The notes under the pieces are model-generated. The model was given only the letters and a program-made list of their open reading frames with translations. It was not told where the DNA came from and ran no database searches. 64,000 nt of DNA, taken from Microcebus murinus. Its lineage: Eukaryota > Chordata > Mammalia > Primates > Cheirogaleidae. The position numbers and the translations under genes are program-made. The stretch spans positions 30,732,001 to 30,796,000 of the forward strand of contig NC_134122.1 in the NCBI RefSeq assembly GCF_040939455.1, read 5' to 3'. This document shows positions 12,045-24,157 of this stretch, piece after piece. Numbering within the stretch: the stretch's first letter is position 1; each line of letters starts with the position of its first letter.

Positions 12045-12335
12045 TGAGAAACATTACCTAAACCTAGAAGCTATAAAAGATAGGATGGACATTCTTAATT
12101 CTGTAAAGCTGTCAACAACTACATGAACATAGAAAATGCGCAAACTCACTAGCAGTCAGGGAAATACAAATTAAAGCAATGATGAAATGTCACTATACCC
12201 ATAAGATCAGCAAGGATTGTTAAATAAAAGAAGCCCCAACCCCTGTTGTTGGTGAGGATGCATTTGTACATTGTCAGTGGAAACTGTAATCACTAGATCC
12301 TTTTTAGAAACTAAGATTTAAATAAAGGCAACTTT
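12045..12335 (+). mobile_element. L1 ORF2-end relic, sense
   Basis: 'cagggaaatacaaattaaag', 'gatgaaatgtcactataccc' and 'ttggtgaggatgcatttgta' match the usual block order at the end of old L1 ORF2. The hAT element just upstream lies in or next to this LINE. It is heavily mutated and non-coding. Confidence 0.6.
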
Positions 12336-12339
12336 ATTT

Positions 12340-12527
12340 GGATCCTAATTAGAATACCAAAAGAAAAAATGTGAATGCAAATACTAAGCTATTTGATAAT
12401 ATTAAGGAGTTATCTTTAACATTTTAAATGTGGATTCTCATTAGAATACCAAAAGAAAAAATGTGAATGCAAATACTAACTAAGCTATTTGATAATATCA
12501 AGGAGTTATCTTTAAAATTTTAAGTGT
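12340..12527 (+). repeat. Tandem duplication, two copies of about 92-96 bp
   Basis: Copy 1 is 12340-12431 and copy 2 is 12432-12527. They share 'agaataccaaaagaaaaaat' and 'gctatttgataatat' with only scattered substitutions and a 4-bp 'aact' expansion in copy 2. Confidence 0.9.
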
Positions 12528-12649
12528 GGTCATAGTATTGTTGTTAATTTTGAAAGAGTTGGGGGGGTTTTTTGTTTGTTTTTTCGAGTTCATACTGAAA
12601 TATTTGCTGGTCAAATGTTATATTGTTTGGGATTTCTTCAAATAATCCA

Positions 12650-12905
12650 GGAATACGGGGGTTGGTGGCTGATTGGTGTAGAGCTGAGAGTCAGCCACAG
12701 GCCAAAACCAGACCTGCCACTTGGCTTTGAAAATAGTTTAGTGGAATCTAGCCCCCTCATTAATTTACATGTTCATCTAGCCTCAGCTAAAGTGGCTTTT
12801 GAGCCACAAGGCAGAGTTGAATAGCTTCAGTGGAGACCCTGTGGCCTGCACAGCCTAAAATACTTACCAACAGGCTCTTTACAGAAAATGTTTGCTCACC
12901 CCTCC
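12650..12905 (-). mobile_element. Decayed hAT-type element, reverse copy of the 868-1068 family
   Basis: 'gcctaaaatacttaccaaca' and 'ctctttacagaaaatgtttg' near the right side are the reverse complement of the family's opening. The left side retains 'ggccaaaaccagacctg'. Confidence 0.55.
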
Positions 12906-13024
12906 TTCATTGGAAACATTTGGCCACAAGCTCATAATGTTTCATGCTGGAGGCTATACGAGGGCTTATTAGACTCCGTCTTCCTATTTGTATATGTTTG
13001 GACTTTTCCATAATGAAAGTTTAA

Positions 13025-13850
<826 letters not shown>

Positions 13851-14565
13851 ATGGAAAAAAACCTGTACTTAAGAAAACATCCTACGTGGTGTGGTCCTGT
13901 TTCTGTGTTTGTACAAATGATATTCGTGTACGTATGTGCTTTGCTAAATTGAAAAGAGGGTTATGCTTTTAAAAACAACTGGAAAGAAGTGAATATTTTT
14001 AATGTCCTTTGATGTAATTAAGGAAGTAAAGGGGAATTTGCTTAGGAGTTGGAAAATGCCCAAGAGTGGGAAAACAAGAGATGTAGTAGTCACTGCCGGC
14101 CCTGGCCAGCCAGGGAAGGCTCTGGAAGGTTTAGAGGGGGGAGTGGGAGCGTCTGGATGGTGGTCTCCGGCCATAGCTACTCCCTGATCTCCGTGCCTCT
14201 TCCTCCTGCTCCGGGAGAAATAATGTTTCCCCGGGGAATGAAAAGCGTCTCTTTGTGCGGGCTTTAATTGCCATGTTGTTGTGCCAAGGGAGTGAGTGGC
14301 AGGCGGGCGCAGCAGCTGGGCACAGCCAATGCCAGGCAGTGGAGCCCGCTCCCTTAGGACAGCCCGGCCAGCTGGCCTGGGAGCGCTGCCCACCTCTGCC
14401 CCCAGCTGGGTGCCCGCGGAGGGACTGGCCTTCCGAGGGGCAGGGGGCTCAGCAGAGGCTCATTGGAGGAGGAGAAAGGGGCGGGCGTCTGGGAGGGTCT
14501 CAGCCACTCTCAGAGGCTTATTCATCTCCCCCTTCTGTGCCCTCCCCCTCCCTCTTGTTTTTCAG

Positions 14566-14629
14566 ACTGTCAGCATCAATAAGGCCATTAATACGCAGGA
14601 AGTGGCTGTGAAGGAAAAACACGCCAGAA
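14566..14629 (+). CDS. HIP1: HIP1 exon 2 (residues 41-61, first base of codon 62)
   Basis: This 64-nt exon encodes the start of the ANTH domain, from TVSINKAINT to KEKHAR. Lys56 and Lys58 fall in KEK; this basic pair is known to be needed for phosphoinositide binding by human HIP1. The acceptor is an ordinary U2-type 'ttgtttttcag'. The donor is not GT: the coding frame forces the exon to end before 'atatcctttt', so the following intron is AT-AC. An extended reading into the intron soon loses similarity to HIP1. Confidence 0.96.
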
Positions 14630-14639
14630 ATATCCTTTT
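14630..14639 (+). promoter_or_regulatory. HIP1: U12-type AT 5' splice site of intron 2
   Basis: The intron opens 'atatcctttt', an exact match to the minor-spliceosome 5' splice-site consensus RTATCCTTT with A at position 1. No GT at this junction would keep the HIP1 reading frame. Confidence 0.95.
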
Positions 14640-17600
14640 GGACATTGCTTGGAAGACTGGCCCTAAAGGGGGGTCGGATTGTGGGGGCTGAGGTCAGGGC
14701 GAGGCTCCCTTGCTTGGCTGCAGAAGGGGTACCCCCCCCCGCATGGGCCAGGCCCTACAGGTTCGAGCAGCTTCTGTGGGCAGCAGCGGGCTCTCGGGTA
14801 GTGCCAGCTGCGGGGACCACAGACCGTCAGGGTGGCAGGGACCAAAGAGGCCATCACCCCAGTCCTTTCAACTTGCCAGAGATCCTGCTCTTCTTCTCCG
14901 GACTTAAGCTTTTCAGAACCTCTAAGTCACTTGAAAGTCACTTTCACCTGTATCATCAAAGCCCTCCAGTTCCCACACTTAGCCCACAGGCCACATTGAC
15001 CACCCCTCTGGTGACACGATCCTCTCCTTTTCTGAGCATGAAAGCAAAAAAAAAAAAAAACCAAAGTCTCAGCTTTAGTGAGTGATTGGCCTTAAGCAGG
15101 GGCTGAGGCAGGGGCTCTTGGGATCTACCCTTGAGGAATGGAGTCCATGAGCTTCAACCCCGAGGGCTGAAGGAGAGGCTGCCAGCGAGGCTCCCGGGCA
15201 TCTGCGTGCTGGGCTGAGCCAAGTGGAGTTCCAGGCACGTGGGGGCTGGGGGTCTAGCCGAAATGGGAAGATCCTTTTTGCCCAGGATGTTGGGTGCTGT
15301 GCCAAAGCCAGTCAGGCCAGAACAGCTTGTCCTGAAGCCATCCAGTCTCAGCCCCTGAAGGAGACCCTCCAAGGTAGATGGCCAGAGAAGCCCAGTGTCA
15401 CCCAGCATGGCATGTGAACCACTCTTTGCTGGGGTGAAAGCAGCTTGCCTTTAGTGACAAGAGGCTTTGGCTGGAATGAGCGCTCTGCTGTCGGGTGGGG
15501 GCTATAGAATCTCTCTGGCCTGACCCTGCAGCCCCACCCAGCAGTGAGCCTGCCTGCGTCTCCCTCTGTTTTCCCCAGAAAGGCACAGTCCCCTTGCTTT
15601 ACCGTGTCACATTTGCTGTTCTTGCTGTGATTAAGACCAAACCAAGAAAAGCCTTTATTTTAAGTGGCCCAGTAGATTATCTCAGAAGGAATTACTCAGT
15701 TCTGACCCCTGTCTGCTAAGCATTTGTGATCAGTCTGGTGGGATGTGGAGAGAGAGACAGTTGTCACAGGCCAGTGTGCTCTTCTGGATGGGGGGTGGGC
15801 CCAGAGAGGCCAGCCCTGCAGCAGCGGAACCACATCCCACGCTGCAAAGGAGGCTACCTGCAGTGAGGGAAGGGACCCTGGAAGGAGTTTCTGAAATGCC
15901 ACCTCTGGAGCTCCTGGGCTCACTCCGAGACCTTAGGTCACTTTTCTGTTGAATGAAAGAGTTGGCTGAAGAAGATTTCAAAGATTGAACATTCTGACTC
16001 TAACATTCTTTGAGCCTCTCTGATTCACAATTTCTAATTGGTAGATAAATACTGAAAAGATGAACTCCATACAGTAGGGTTTTAAATACCTAAAGATATC
16101 ACAAAACACTTGTTCTTCATCGGTTATCCTAGGTACCAACTGAATAAGCATTAGTAAGTCTGACTTCAGAAATGCTGTTCAGACACTCATTTATCACCAG
16201 TGCCTAACTGGACAGCCGGGGACTGAGTCTTATTTTTATGTTTTATTTTCTTATTTTTCTCCCTGAGTGCCTTTTACAGTGCCTGACACATAATTGAGGG
16301 CATAAAAGTGCTTATAAAGTCATAGAAATAGAAGGGCCTTCTTGCCTCTTTCAAAGTCAATGTGCCCGGCCGACTCTGCACTTGACCTTGCTCCTGTTTA
16401 GCGGCTGCTCTTGGGGAAAGTCAGAGAGGGGAGGCTGGGCTGCCTCCCCACCCCATTGCTTCCTGCTAGTCTGGAGGGGCTGTGCTTTAGGTGGAACCAC
16501 AGATTATTTCAGAAGTCACTCCCAGACTGAAAGCTGACTTCGGCTTCCAGACCCAAAAGTCTGTGCATGCCTACCCCTCTCAAAATGAAAATTTTATCTG
16601 GGGAAGGAATTTTATGGTACCTTTCACATCCAAAAACATGTGTTCTGGATGAGTCATTAGTTTCTGACCTAAAGCAAGTCTTTTTGTCCTAAATGCCACT
16701 GTGCCTGAGTCTTAATAAGGAAGCCTAAAGTTCCAGGTAAAGGGCTGTCCTTAAGGCTCACGGTGCCCATCGCTGGGTCAGTGAAGCCTGGTTAATTTAA
16801 GCACACCATTGCAGAGGACGTGGAGTCCCTCTGCTCATGCAAAAAGGGCTCACTGGCAATGGAGATCTGGAATGCTAAACTTAAAATCACGAAAGGCCAG
16901 ATGGACGCTTGTCACATGCAAACCGTGGCAGGCAGTCTGCAGGTGGCGGCTGTGTTTGGAATTAAGTCTGGGGAGAAGTGGCCCTGGGAGTCCACGTACA
17001 TGGAGTTCAAGGTGTTGGGAGAGGAAGGCTCCTTCCAGCGAAATCAGGAAGGTTTATGGGAGAGGTGGGGCATTCGAGTCATTTTAAGTTTGTGGAAAGG
17101 GCATTTTAGACGAGGACTGTCGCTGTCAAGGCGAGCGCAGGGTTGGCCAACCAGAGCAGGGTCGAGGTGCTGCTGGGGAGCAGGCCGAGGGAGCAGGAGG
17201 TCGGGATGTGGGACCACCGCAGGGGCCGGGGCCTTGGTCAGGAGCTGAGCCTGCTGTGGCTTTTAATGGTGGATAACAAAAAACATGGAGAAGCCGGAGT
17301 ATGTTGTTAAAGAGTCAGCCGCGATCATTCCCCAGGGTGCCCGTCCAACCCAACATATCCAGGGGCAGGGCAAACGAACCACCCCTGGCCCAGAGGACAA
17401 TTGTGCAAATTAGAAAAAAATACTCCTTTCTCAAGACACTTGCATCTCTGGGGAAATTGTCTAAGCAAATGGATTTTATTAGAATAAGACATTTTCTTGC
17501 ATCTGCCAAAAAACTGCCAGAATGACGCGTAGATCTAGGATGTCCTAGCTCGAGCGGTGCCCCTCTGGCAGCACCACCCCAGCCTGCTCTCCCCTCTGCC

Positions 17601-17670
17601 CCTCCGCGGTGGCCGGGTGCAGGCTTGACCCCAGGACCTGGCTGCCTAGGCCAGGGCCCGAGCCTTTGTT
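14640..17670 (+). other. HIP1: HIP1 intron 2 interior (minor-spliceosome intron)
   Basis: The 3.06-kb intron contains no Alu and no clear L1, unlike almost every other intron over 2 kb here. An A-run lies at 15046-15060. MIR-like fragments may lie near 16240-16320. 16800-17530 looks unique, with a 142-codon ORF at 16820-17248 that I do not recognise and regard as chance. Confidence 0.7.
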
Positions 17671-17689
17671 TTCCATGACTCCCCCTCAC
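17671..17689 (+). promoter_or_regulatory. HIP1: U12-type branch site and AC 3' splice site of intron 2
   Basis: 'ttccatgac' at 17671-17679 matches the U12 branch consensus TTCCTTRAY at 8 of 9 positions, with the branch adenosine at 17678. The intron ends 'ccccctcac' at 17689, 11 nt further on, within the short spacing typical of U12 introns. There is no long pyrimidine tract. Confidence 0.93.
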
Positions 17690-17832
17690 CGTGCATACTG
17701 GGAACCCACCACGAGAAAGGGGCTCAGACCTTTTGGTCTGTTGTCAACCGACTGCCTCTGTCCAGCAACGCGGTGCTCTGCTGGAAGTTCTGCCATGTGT
17801 TCCACAAACTCCTCCGAGACGGACACCCCAAT
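17690..17832 (+). CDS. HIP1: HIP1 exon 3 (residues 62-109)
   Basis: This 143-nt exon completes Thr62 and encodes CILGTHHEKG through FWSVVNRLPL to LLRDGHPN. It forms central helices of the ANTH domain, the membrane-binding superhelix shared with CALM/AP180. The donor is AAT|gtgagt. The start is fixed by the frame carried from exon 2 across the AT-AC intron. Confidence 0.97.
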
Positions 17833-18001
17833 GTGAGTTCCTTGAGCCGCAGAGGCTGCTGTCTACTCCCACGCTGTCCCCCTCTCCGGGCCTCTGGGTT
17901 CCCCGTTAGAGATGGGCAGCCTCTCTCCAACCAGCCTGTCCTCCCCACCCCATCCCGCCCTCCCTTCTACTCTCTCACGGGCTGTTCTCTTCCCTCTCCA
18001 G

Positions 18002-18058
18002 GTCCTGAAGGACTCTCTGAGATACAGGAATGACTTGAGTGACATGAGCAGGATGTGG
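18002..18058 (+). CDS. HIP1: HIP1 exon 4 (residues 110-128)
   Basis: This 57-nt exon encodes VLKDSLRYRN-DLSDMSRMW within the ANTH domain. Both boundaries are phase 0. The acceptor is 'ccctctccag', the donor TGG|gtgagt. Intron 3 is only 169 nt. Aspartate stands in RYRND where I recall glutamate in human. Confidence 0.97.
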
Positions 18059-18884
18059 GTGAGTTTGGAGACAGCCCAGGAGCCACTTGCCCCTTCTCCA
18101 TTCCCAGAGGCCACAGAACAAGGGCTGGGGAATGGGGCGTAGTCATCTCTTTCAGCTCGTTTAGGATTCTCCCATGAGCCCAGGGAGGGGCTAAGGATGC
18201 CCCAAATAGTATCACAGTGTCCACAGTCTTCCCTGGGGTCCCTGGAAGCTACACAGAAGTTCCAGGTCCTGGGAGCTTCTCCTGTCACTGGAACCTCATG
18301 TCACAAAGCTGTCTGGGCATTGGGATCCCTTAGCAGCTACATTGTCACCATTCCTACTTCTTCTCTTCCACTGGGATCACTGTGCATTGAGGGTTAGCAT
18401 TCCCAGTTCTTAATGCCAGTACCCTTTCTTTCCTGTCTAGGCAGTCTCAGTGGCTTAGGCTGAGGAGGAGGTAGGTGGCAATGTCAGAATCAACTGAAAA
18501 GAGTGTCTCTGTACAAACCCCCCAGTCCCTGTAGATTCTGATGTCCAAGGGCGTGTGTATGGAGAAGGGTCATTTGCATTTTGAAGACGCTTCGTGGTTG
18601 ATTCTGATGTGTCTCTTTGCCTCTACCAGTTGAGAACTACTACTTCTGTCTTTTCCCTCAAAGTCTTACCAGCATCTATCTGCACTCAGCACTCATAACA
18701 TGGTGGCCATTACGTAGTCCTATCTACCCATCCTAGGTGGGGAGATACAGGCCCAGAGAACGGGGCAGCTTGTCCTAAAGTCACAAGGCTGGTTACCTGA
18801 ACAAAGCTGAGAGTTGTCCTCAACTCTTCCAACTGCATCCTAGAGAGCTTTCCTTATCACATATAAAGCTTAGATCTTTTCCTT

Positions 18885-20480
18885 TTTATTAGAATTTGCC
18901 TGGTATGTCTTTCTGTCAACTTTCCTATATTCTTATGGTTTAGAAACATCACTTGTAAATAGCATTTAGTTGGATGGGAGGTTTTTGTTTGTTTTTTATT
19001 CAAGATGGCAGCCTTTGTCTTTTACTGGGCATTTAATCTATTTACATTTATTTAATATATGATATTATATATGATATGCTTATATTTTTATTTTATGCTT
19101 TCTATTTGTCCCATCTGTTCTGGTTCTATTTCGCATTCCTTGCCTTTTTTGGGTTGACTGGGTTTTTTGGGGGTTTTTTTCGTCATTCTATTTTTTTCCT
19201 CATTACCAGTTGTGAGGTTAAAAAAAATATTTTTTGGTATTTTCTCTAATACTTACAAAATGCTTGCTTAGTTTATCAAGGTCTACATTTCTTATCTTTA
19301 TCTGTTTCCTGTGTAACACAAAGACCTTAGAATTTTTTAATTCTCATTCCTTCAACTTATATGTTAGTATTCTCATGTATTTTAGTTTTCATTATATTTT
19401 TCTTTTTAAACCCAATAAGGTATTGTTTTATTTTAGTTGTTTTATTCTGTACTCACCACAGAACTTCCATCTGGGATCAGTTTCTTCCTGCTTGAATTAT
19501 TTCTTCTAGAATGTTCTTTATTGAGAGCCTGCTGGTGGCAAACACCATTTTTGTTTGTTTGAGAATGTCTTTATTTCAACTTTATTCATGAAAGATATTT
19601 TCTCTGGGTTTAGAATTCTAGAGTGACAGTTATTTTCTGTCAGCACATGGAGGATATAATTCAAGATTTCTTTCCATTGACTTTGGCTGTCATGATTTTC
19701 GTAAAGTCAGCTGTGAGACTCACTGTTGCTCCTTTGAAGCCAATCTGTATTTTATCTCTGACCATTTTAAGATCTCGGAATGTGTCTATGAGTGAATTTG
19801 TTTTGGATTCTTTGGACTTCTTAAATCTGTGGATATCTTTTATCAGCTGTGAATAATTTTCATTTTTGTTTCAAATATTGCCTTTTGCTCCATTCTGTCT
19901 TTTCCTTCTAACACTTTGATTAGAAGCATGTTGGACTCTTTCACTCTATCTCTGTGTCTTTAAACCACTATTTTGGTTTTTTCTACATATTTGTCTCTGT
20001 CACATTCTAGATCATTTCATCAGGTCTAACTTTGGATTCACTTGTTCCCTCTTTAGCTGGGTCTAATCTGTTAGTAAACCTCTCCATAGCATTTTCAGTT
20101 TTAGTTAGTACCGTTTTAATTTCTTAATTTCTTTTAATTTCTTGAAAAAATTTCTATCTTTTTTTTTCAGATTTGGTTGGTATTTTTTATAATTCCTTAT
20201 GCCCTACATATATTTTGAAACAACCTCTTTATTTCTTTAGATATGTTAAACGTACTCATTTCATATATTGCTTTTTATAATTCCATTATCTAAAATCCTT
20301 AGAGATCTGTTTCTGTCATCCATCACTTTTGGTGAATTTTGCTCATGCTATATAATTTCCTTTTGTGCTTAGTTATTTTTTACTATAAGCTGCTCATTTT
20401 CCTTGAAATTTTATTTGTGGGAATTCTTTGAAGTCTATAATGAAGGCAGGTTCTTCCAGAGAGAATTGACATTTGCTTCC
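18885..20480 (-). mobile_element. Probable old L1M-type LINE, antisense, degraded
   Basis: The block is strongly A+T-rich, with T-rich strings such as 'gatcagtttcttcctgcttg', 'tgagaatgtctttatttcaa' and 'agaagcatgttggactcttt' typical of reversed old L1 3' regions. No protein can be read. The edges are estimates. Confidence 0.5.
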
Positions 20481-21358
20481 ATTGAGATCACTCTAAATTA
20501 AATTCTCAGCTTAAGGTTTTATGAATTCTGGGTAGATATCTTTGGGGATTGGCTTATGGGTCCAATTCTCAGCAGTGGTTTTTCCCTCCCTCTAATCACA
20601 ATAGTGGTTTGAGGCTGTAGACTTTCTTTACAGCCCTCAGGGGGACTTCCTCTATGCAGCAGTGCCAGTGTGTGTGTTATTTTATATATACCCTTGCTTC
20701 CTTTCATCAGCGAGGCAGTCTTTTAACTTTTCCACGAAATTCCTCAACTTGAGCAAGCCAGAGTCCTGTCTCCTATTCACCGTGTGGACACTGAGGCCTA
20801 GAAAATCAAAGCTTAGTTCACCAGGTACCTGAGTATCTGCATTTACTCAGTTCCTGGCCTAAGGATTTCTTACTCTCTTGCTAACGCATTGACGCCTTCA
20901 AAAAGAAGTTTTAATATTTTACTCAATATTTTTAGTTTTCAGTGGGAAGATCAACCCAGGTACCTAGCCTGCCTTGTTACCCAAAATGGAATTCCTTTAG
21001 GTCTTTCTTCCCAGGTAGTTCTGTCTCTTGCCTTTGACTTAGCATTTCTAGAAGTTAGGACCATCTTTTGCTCTTTGCTCTTTGTATATTTTCATGTTAA
21101 GTATAGTTAGTTGTTTTTGATTGTGAGAATATTTTTTCTCCTTTTTCCATACTTTCTAATTTTTCTATAATGAATTTTTCTATAAATTTTACATAAAAAT
21201 TAATAAGATATGAATTGTTCATAGAAAATTAATTAATTAATACCTTATGAACATACTGCCGTATCTGGCGTTGATATTTTTAACCTCTTTTCATTCCTTA
21301 CCACCCTTTGGTGCCCTTTCAGGCATGTTCAATGTGGTTCCTTTATTCTATTCTAGAG

Positions 21359-21782
21359 CTGCAGTCCCCAAACCCTGGGCTGAGGACTGGTACCAGTCCT
21401 TGGCCTGTTAGGAACCAGGCCACGTAGCAGGAAGTGAGCAGTGGGTGAGCATCACCACCTGAGCTCCGCCTCCTGTCAGAGCAGCAGTGGCATTAGCTTC
21501 TTACAGGAGCGCAAAACCCCTGTAACTGCATATGCAAGGGATCTAGGTTGCACACTCCTTATGAGAATCTGATGCCTGATGATCTGAGGTGGAGCTGAGG
21601 CGGTGATGCTAGTGCTGGGGAGCGGCTGCAAATATAGATTCTCATTAGCAGAGAGGTTTGACTGCACAATAAGTGTAACATGCTTGAATCATCCCAAAAC
21701 CATCCCCACCCAAGCCCTGGTCCGTGGAAAAATTGTCTTCCGTGAACCTGATCCCTTATGCCAAAAATGTTGGGGACCGCTG
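21359..21782. mobile_element. MER1-type hAT-Charlie element, about 424 bp
   Basis: The left end 'gcagtccccaaacc' and the right end 'ttggggaccgctg' are inverted repeats. The 8-bp 'ttctagag' flanks it at 21351-21358 and 21783-21790. Internal words such as 'gaggtggagctgaggcggtg' and 'ggtccgtggaaaaattgtct' fit MER1 elements. It is non-coding. Confidence 0.85.
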
Positions 21783-22149
21783 TTCTAGAGGATATAGATG
21801 TACTTAAAAGAAAATGTGGAAGTCAAAACTCATATGGAAGCCACAGCTGTTCAGTTTAAGGGCTCTTTGTGCCCCCATTTCCCTCCCTGTTACAGATAGC
21901 TGGGGAGTTGCCAACATCACCCTGCTAATTTTCCTTCTTCCCAGGGGCTCAGGGCAGCAGGGGCCTGGCTGCGTGGGCCCCATGGGAAAGTGTATTCTGC
22001 ACCAGCTGGGACTGGTCCCATTTCAAATCCCCACCCCATCATAATAGTACAGATGCTCTTTGGCTGTTGGAATCCATTGGCGGAGGTGTTCTTATTATGC
22101 TTAGAGAAAACAGAAGGAAGGAACTAGCCCATAGCCACACTCTGATTGC

Positions 22150-22745
22150 TAAGGATAGGAGACTTAACAATTCTTAAATAAGAAGCCTTGTTCAAAATTT
22201 ATCCTAAGGAAGTCCTCATGTTTGTACACAAGAATGCTGTGAAAATGTTCATTGAAAGATAGTTTATGATGGCAAAAATTTCAACTAATTTGAATTTATA
22301 GAGTCAGTTCAATAAATTACAATAACGGTTATATGGAACAGTCACTAAAAATTATGATACTGACGAAACTTTAAGAAGATGGGACAAAATTGCAGTATAT
22401 TAATTGAAAAAAATAGATTAGTTCTGTTTTATATTTTAAAAAGCACTGAGGATTTTTAGCATAGTGAAATTATTCTGAGTGATACTTTAATGGTAATTAT
22501 ACATTTGTCAAAACCCCATTGGATGTTTCACACCAAGAGTGAACCCTACTGTAAACTCTGGACTACGGGTGATAATGACATGTCAATGTCGGTTCAGCGA
22601 TTATGACACATGTACCACTCTGGTGAGGGATGTTGATAGTCACGGAAGTCATGTGTTTTGGGGAGGCGTAGGCAGTAAATGGAAGTCTCTCTACTTTCTG
22701 CTCAATTTTGCTGTAAACCTAAAACTGCTCTTAAAATAATCTGTT
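22150..22745 (+). mobile_element. L1M 3' end, sense
   Basis: 'gtttatgatggcaaaaattt', 'accaagagtgaaccctactg', 'tgtaccactctggtgaggga' and 'aaacctaaaactgctcttaa' follow the usual order of an old L1 3' end. A second similar tail lies beyond the Alu at 23073-23205. Confidence 0.7.
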
Positions 22746-22760
22746 TAAATTGAAGAAATA

Positions 22761-23070
22761 GGCTGGGTGCAGTGGCTCACGCCTGTAATCCTAGCACTCT
22801 GGGAGGCAGAGGTGGGAGGATCGCTTGAGCTTAGGAGTTCAAGACCAGCCTGAGCAAGAGCAAGACCCCATCTCTACTAAAAATAGAAAAAATCAGCAGG
22901 GAGTGGTGGCATGTGCCTGTAGTCCCAGCACTTTGGGAGGTTGAGGCAGGAGGCTCCCTTGAGCCCAGGAGTTCGAGGTTGCCGTGAGCTAGGCTGACGC
23001 TATAGCACTCTAGCCTGGGCAAAAGAGCAAGACTCTGTCTAGAAGAAAAAAAAAGAAAAAAGAAAAGAAA
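22761..23070 (+). mobile_element. Alu SINE, sense
   Basis: Starts 'ggctgggtgcagtggctcac'; the right arm has 'gccgtgagctaggctgac'; the tail is A-rich with G interruptions. It has no A+T linker. Confidence 0.95.
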
Positions 23071-23287
23071 GGTAATACCCATAAAATGTTAGCTATGATT
23101 ATATCTAGTGGTCAGGTTAAGGGTGATTTGTTTGTATGCATGTTTTTCTGTATTTTCTAAATTTTTAAAAATGGACATTTGTTATTTTCATAATCGGAAA
23201 AAGATAGATTCTCTACCAAGGAAGTCCTAGCTGTAGGTCTCTGGACCCACCTGTTCTTAGCGTTGACACTGTACCTCTTCCCGACAG

Positions 23288-23368
23288 GGTCACCTGAGTG
23301 AGGGGTATGGGCAGCTTTGCAGCATCTACCTCAAACTGCTGAGAACGAAGATGGAGTACCACACCAAA
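23288..23368 (+). CDS. HIP1: HIP1 exon 5 (residues 129-155)
   Basis: This 81-nt phase 0-0 exon encodes GHLSEGYGQL through LLRTKMEYHTK, the end of the ANTH helical array. The acceptor is 'ctcttcccgacag', the donor AAA|gtgagt. The exon could be skipped in frame. Confidence 0.97.
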
Positions 23369-23843
23369 GTGAGTCCTGGCAGATGACCTGCCACCACCGC
23401 CCACTCCTACCCTAAGTCCCCTCCGCACCTCTCTGGGCCTAACTGATAGGGGTCTTTCAGGTAACAGACAGCCTGGGCTCCCAGGGAGCGCTAGGGCCAC
23501 GCTCCAGCTGTGCGAGAGCAAAACTGCAGTCAGGCCTCTGGGGTGTGGCAAGGACTGGGGTTTCGGCCTGTGTTTTCTATCTTTTGTTCCCCATTTTACA
23601 TCTAGAAAGAGGAACCATATCTACTAGGTTGCCTTATAGTTTATAGGTTGCTTTATAATAGTTTATAGAAGCACTGATTTTACTATTAATATGAATGATT
23701 CCTGCAATCGCTATAGTGAGTTTCCACACAGAACGTTCTTTTAATCAATATATGGCTTTGGTCAGTAAGTATTTCTCACACACCTGAGGCATGTAAAACT
23801 GTATGCTCGGTACTAACAAGCGTGTAAGAATAAGTCAAAAATG

Positions 23844-24157
23844 GACTGGGTGCAGCGGCTTATGCCTCTAATTCCAGCACTTGGGAGATCGAGGCAGATC
23901 ACTTGGGTCCAAGAGTTCGAGACCAGCCTAGGCAACACAGCGAGACTCCATCTCTACAAATAAATAAAATAATTAGCTGGGCACAGTGGCGTGTGCCTAT
24001 ACCCCCAGCCACATGGGAGGCTGAAGCAGGAAGATCTCTTGAGCCCAGATATTCCAGGCCCAGTGAGCTATGATCACGTCACTGTACTCCAGCCTGGGCA
24101 ACATAGAAAGACCCTGTCTCTTAAAAAAAAAAAAAAAGAAGAAGAAGAAGAAGAGGA
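23844..24157 (+). mobile_element. AluJ-like SINE, sense
   Basis: 'gactgggtgcagcggcttat' opens it. The right arm 'gagctatgatcacgtcactg' is the older AluJ form. The tail has become a (GAA)n tract at 24136-24154. Confidence 0.93.

Larger units (their letters stand above)
18059..23287 (+). other. HIP1: HIP1 intron 4
   Basis: This 5.2-kb intron holds an old L1-like A+T-rich block, a MER1-type element, further L1M fragments and one Alu, all listed separately. 18059-18880 and 20600-21350 contain nothing I can name. Confidence 0.85.

Noticed and set aside
16820..17248. 142-codon ORF in intron 2
   Set aside because: The upstream part looks orderly, but the end decays into Arg/Gly/Ser-rich translation of G+C-rich DNA. 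There is no homology I recognise and no splice pairing with HIP1 exons.
24136..24154. (GAA)n tract considered as an expandable disease-type repeat
   Set aside because: It is only about six units long and sits in an Alu tail, a common benign setting.
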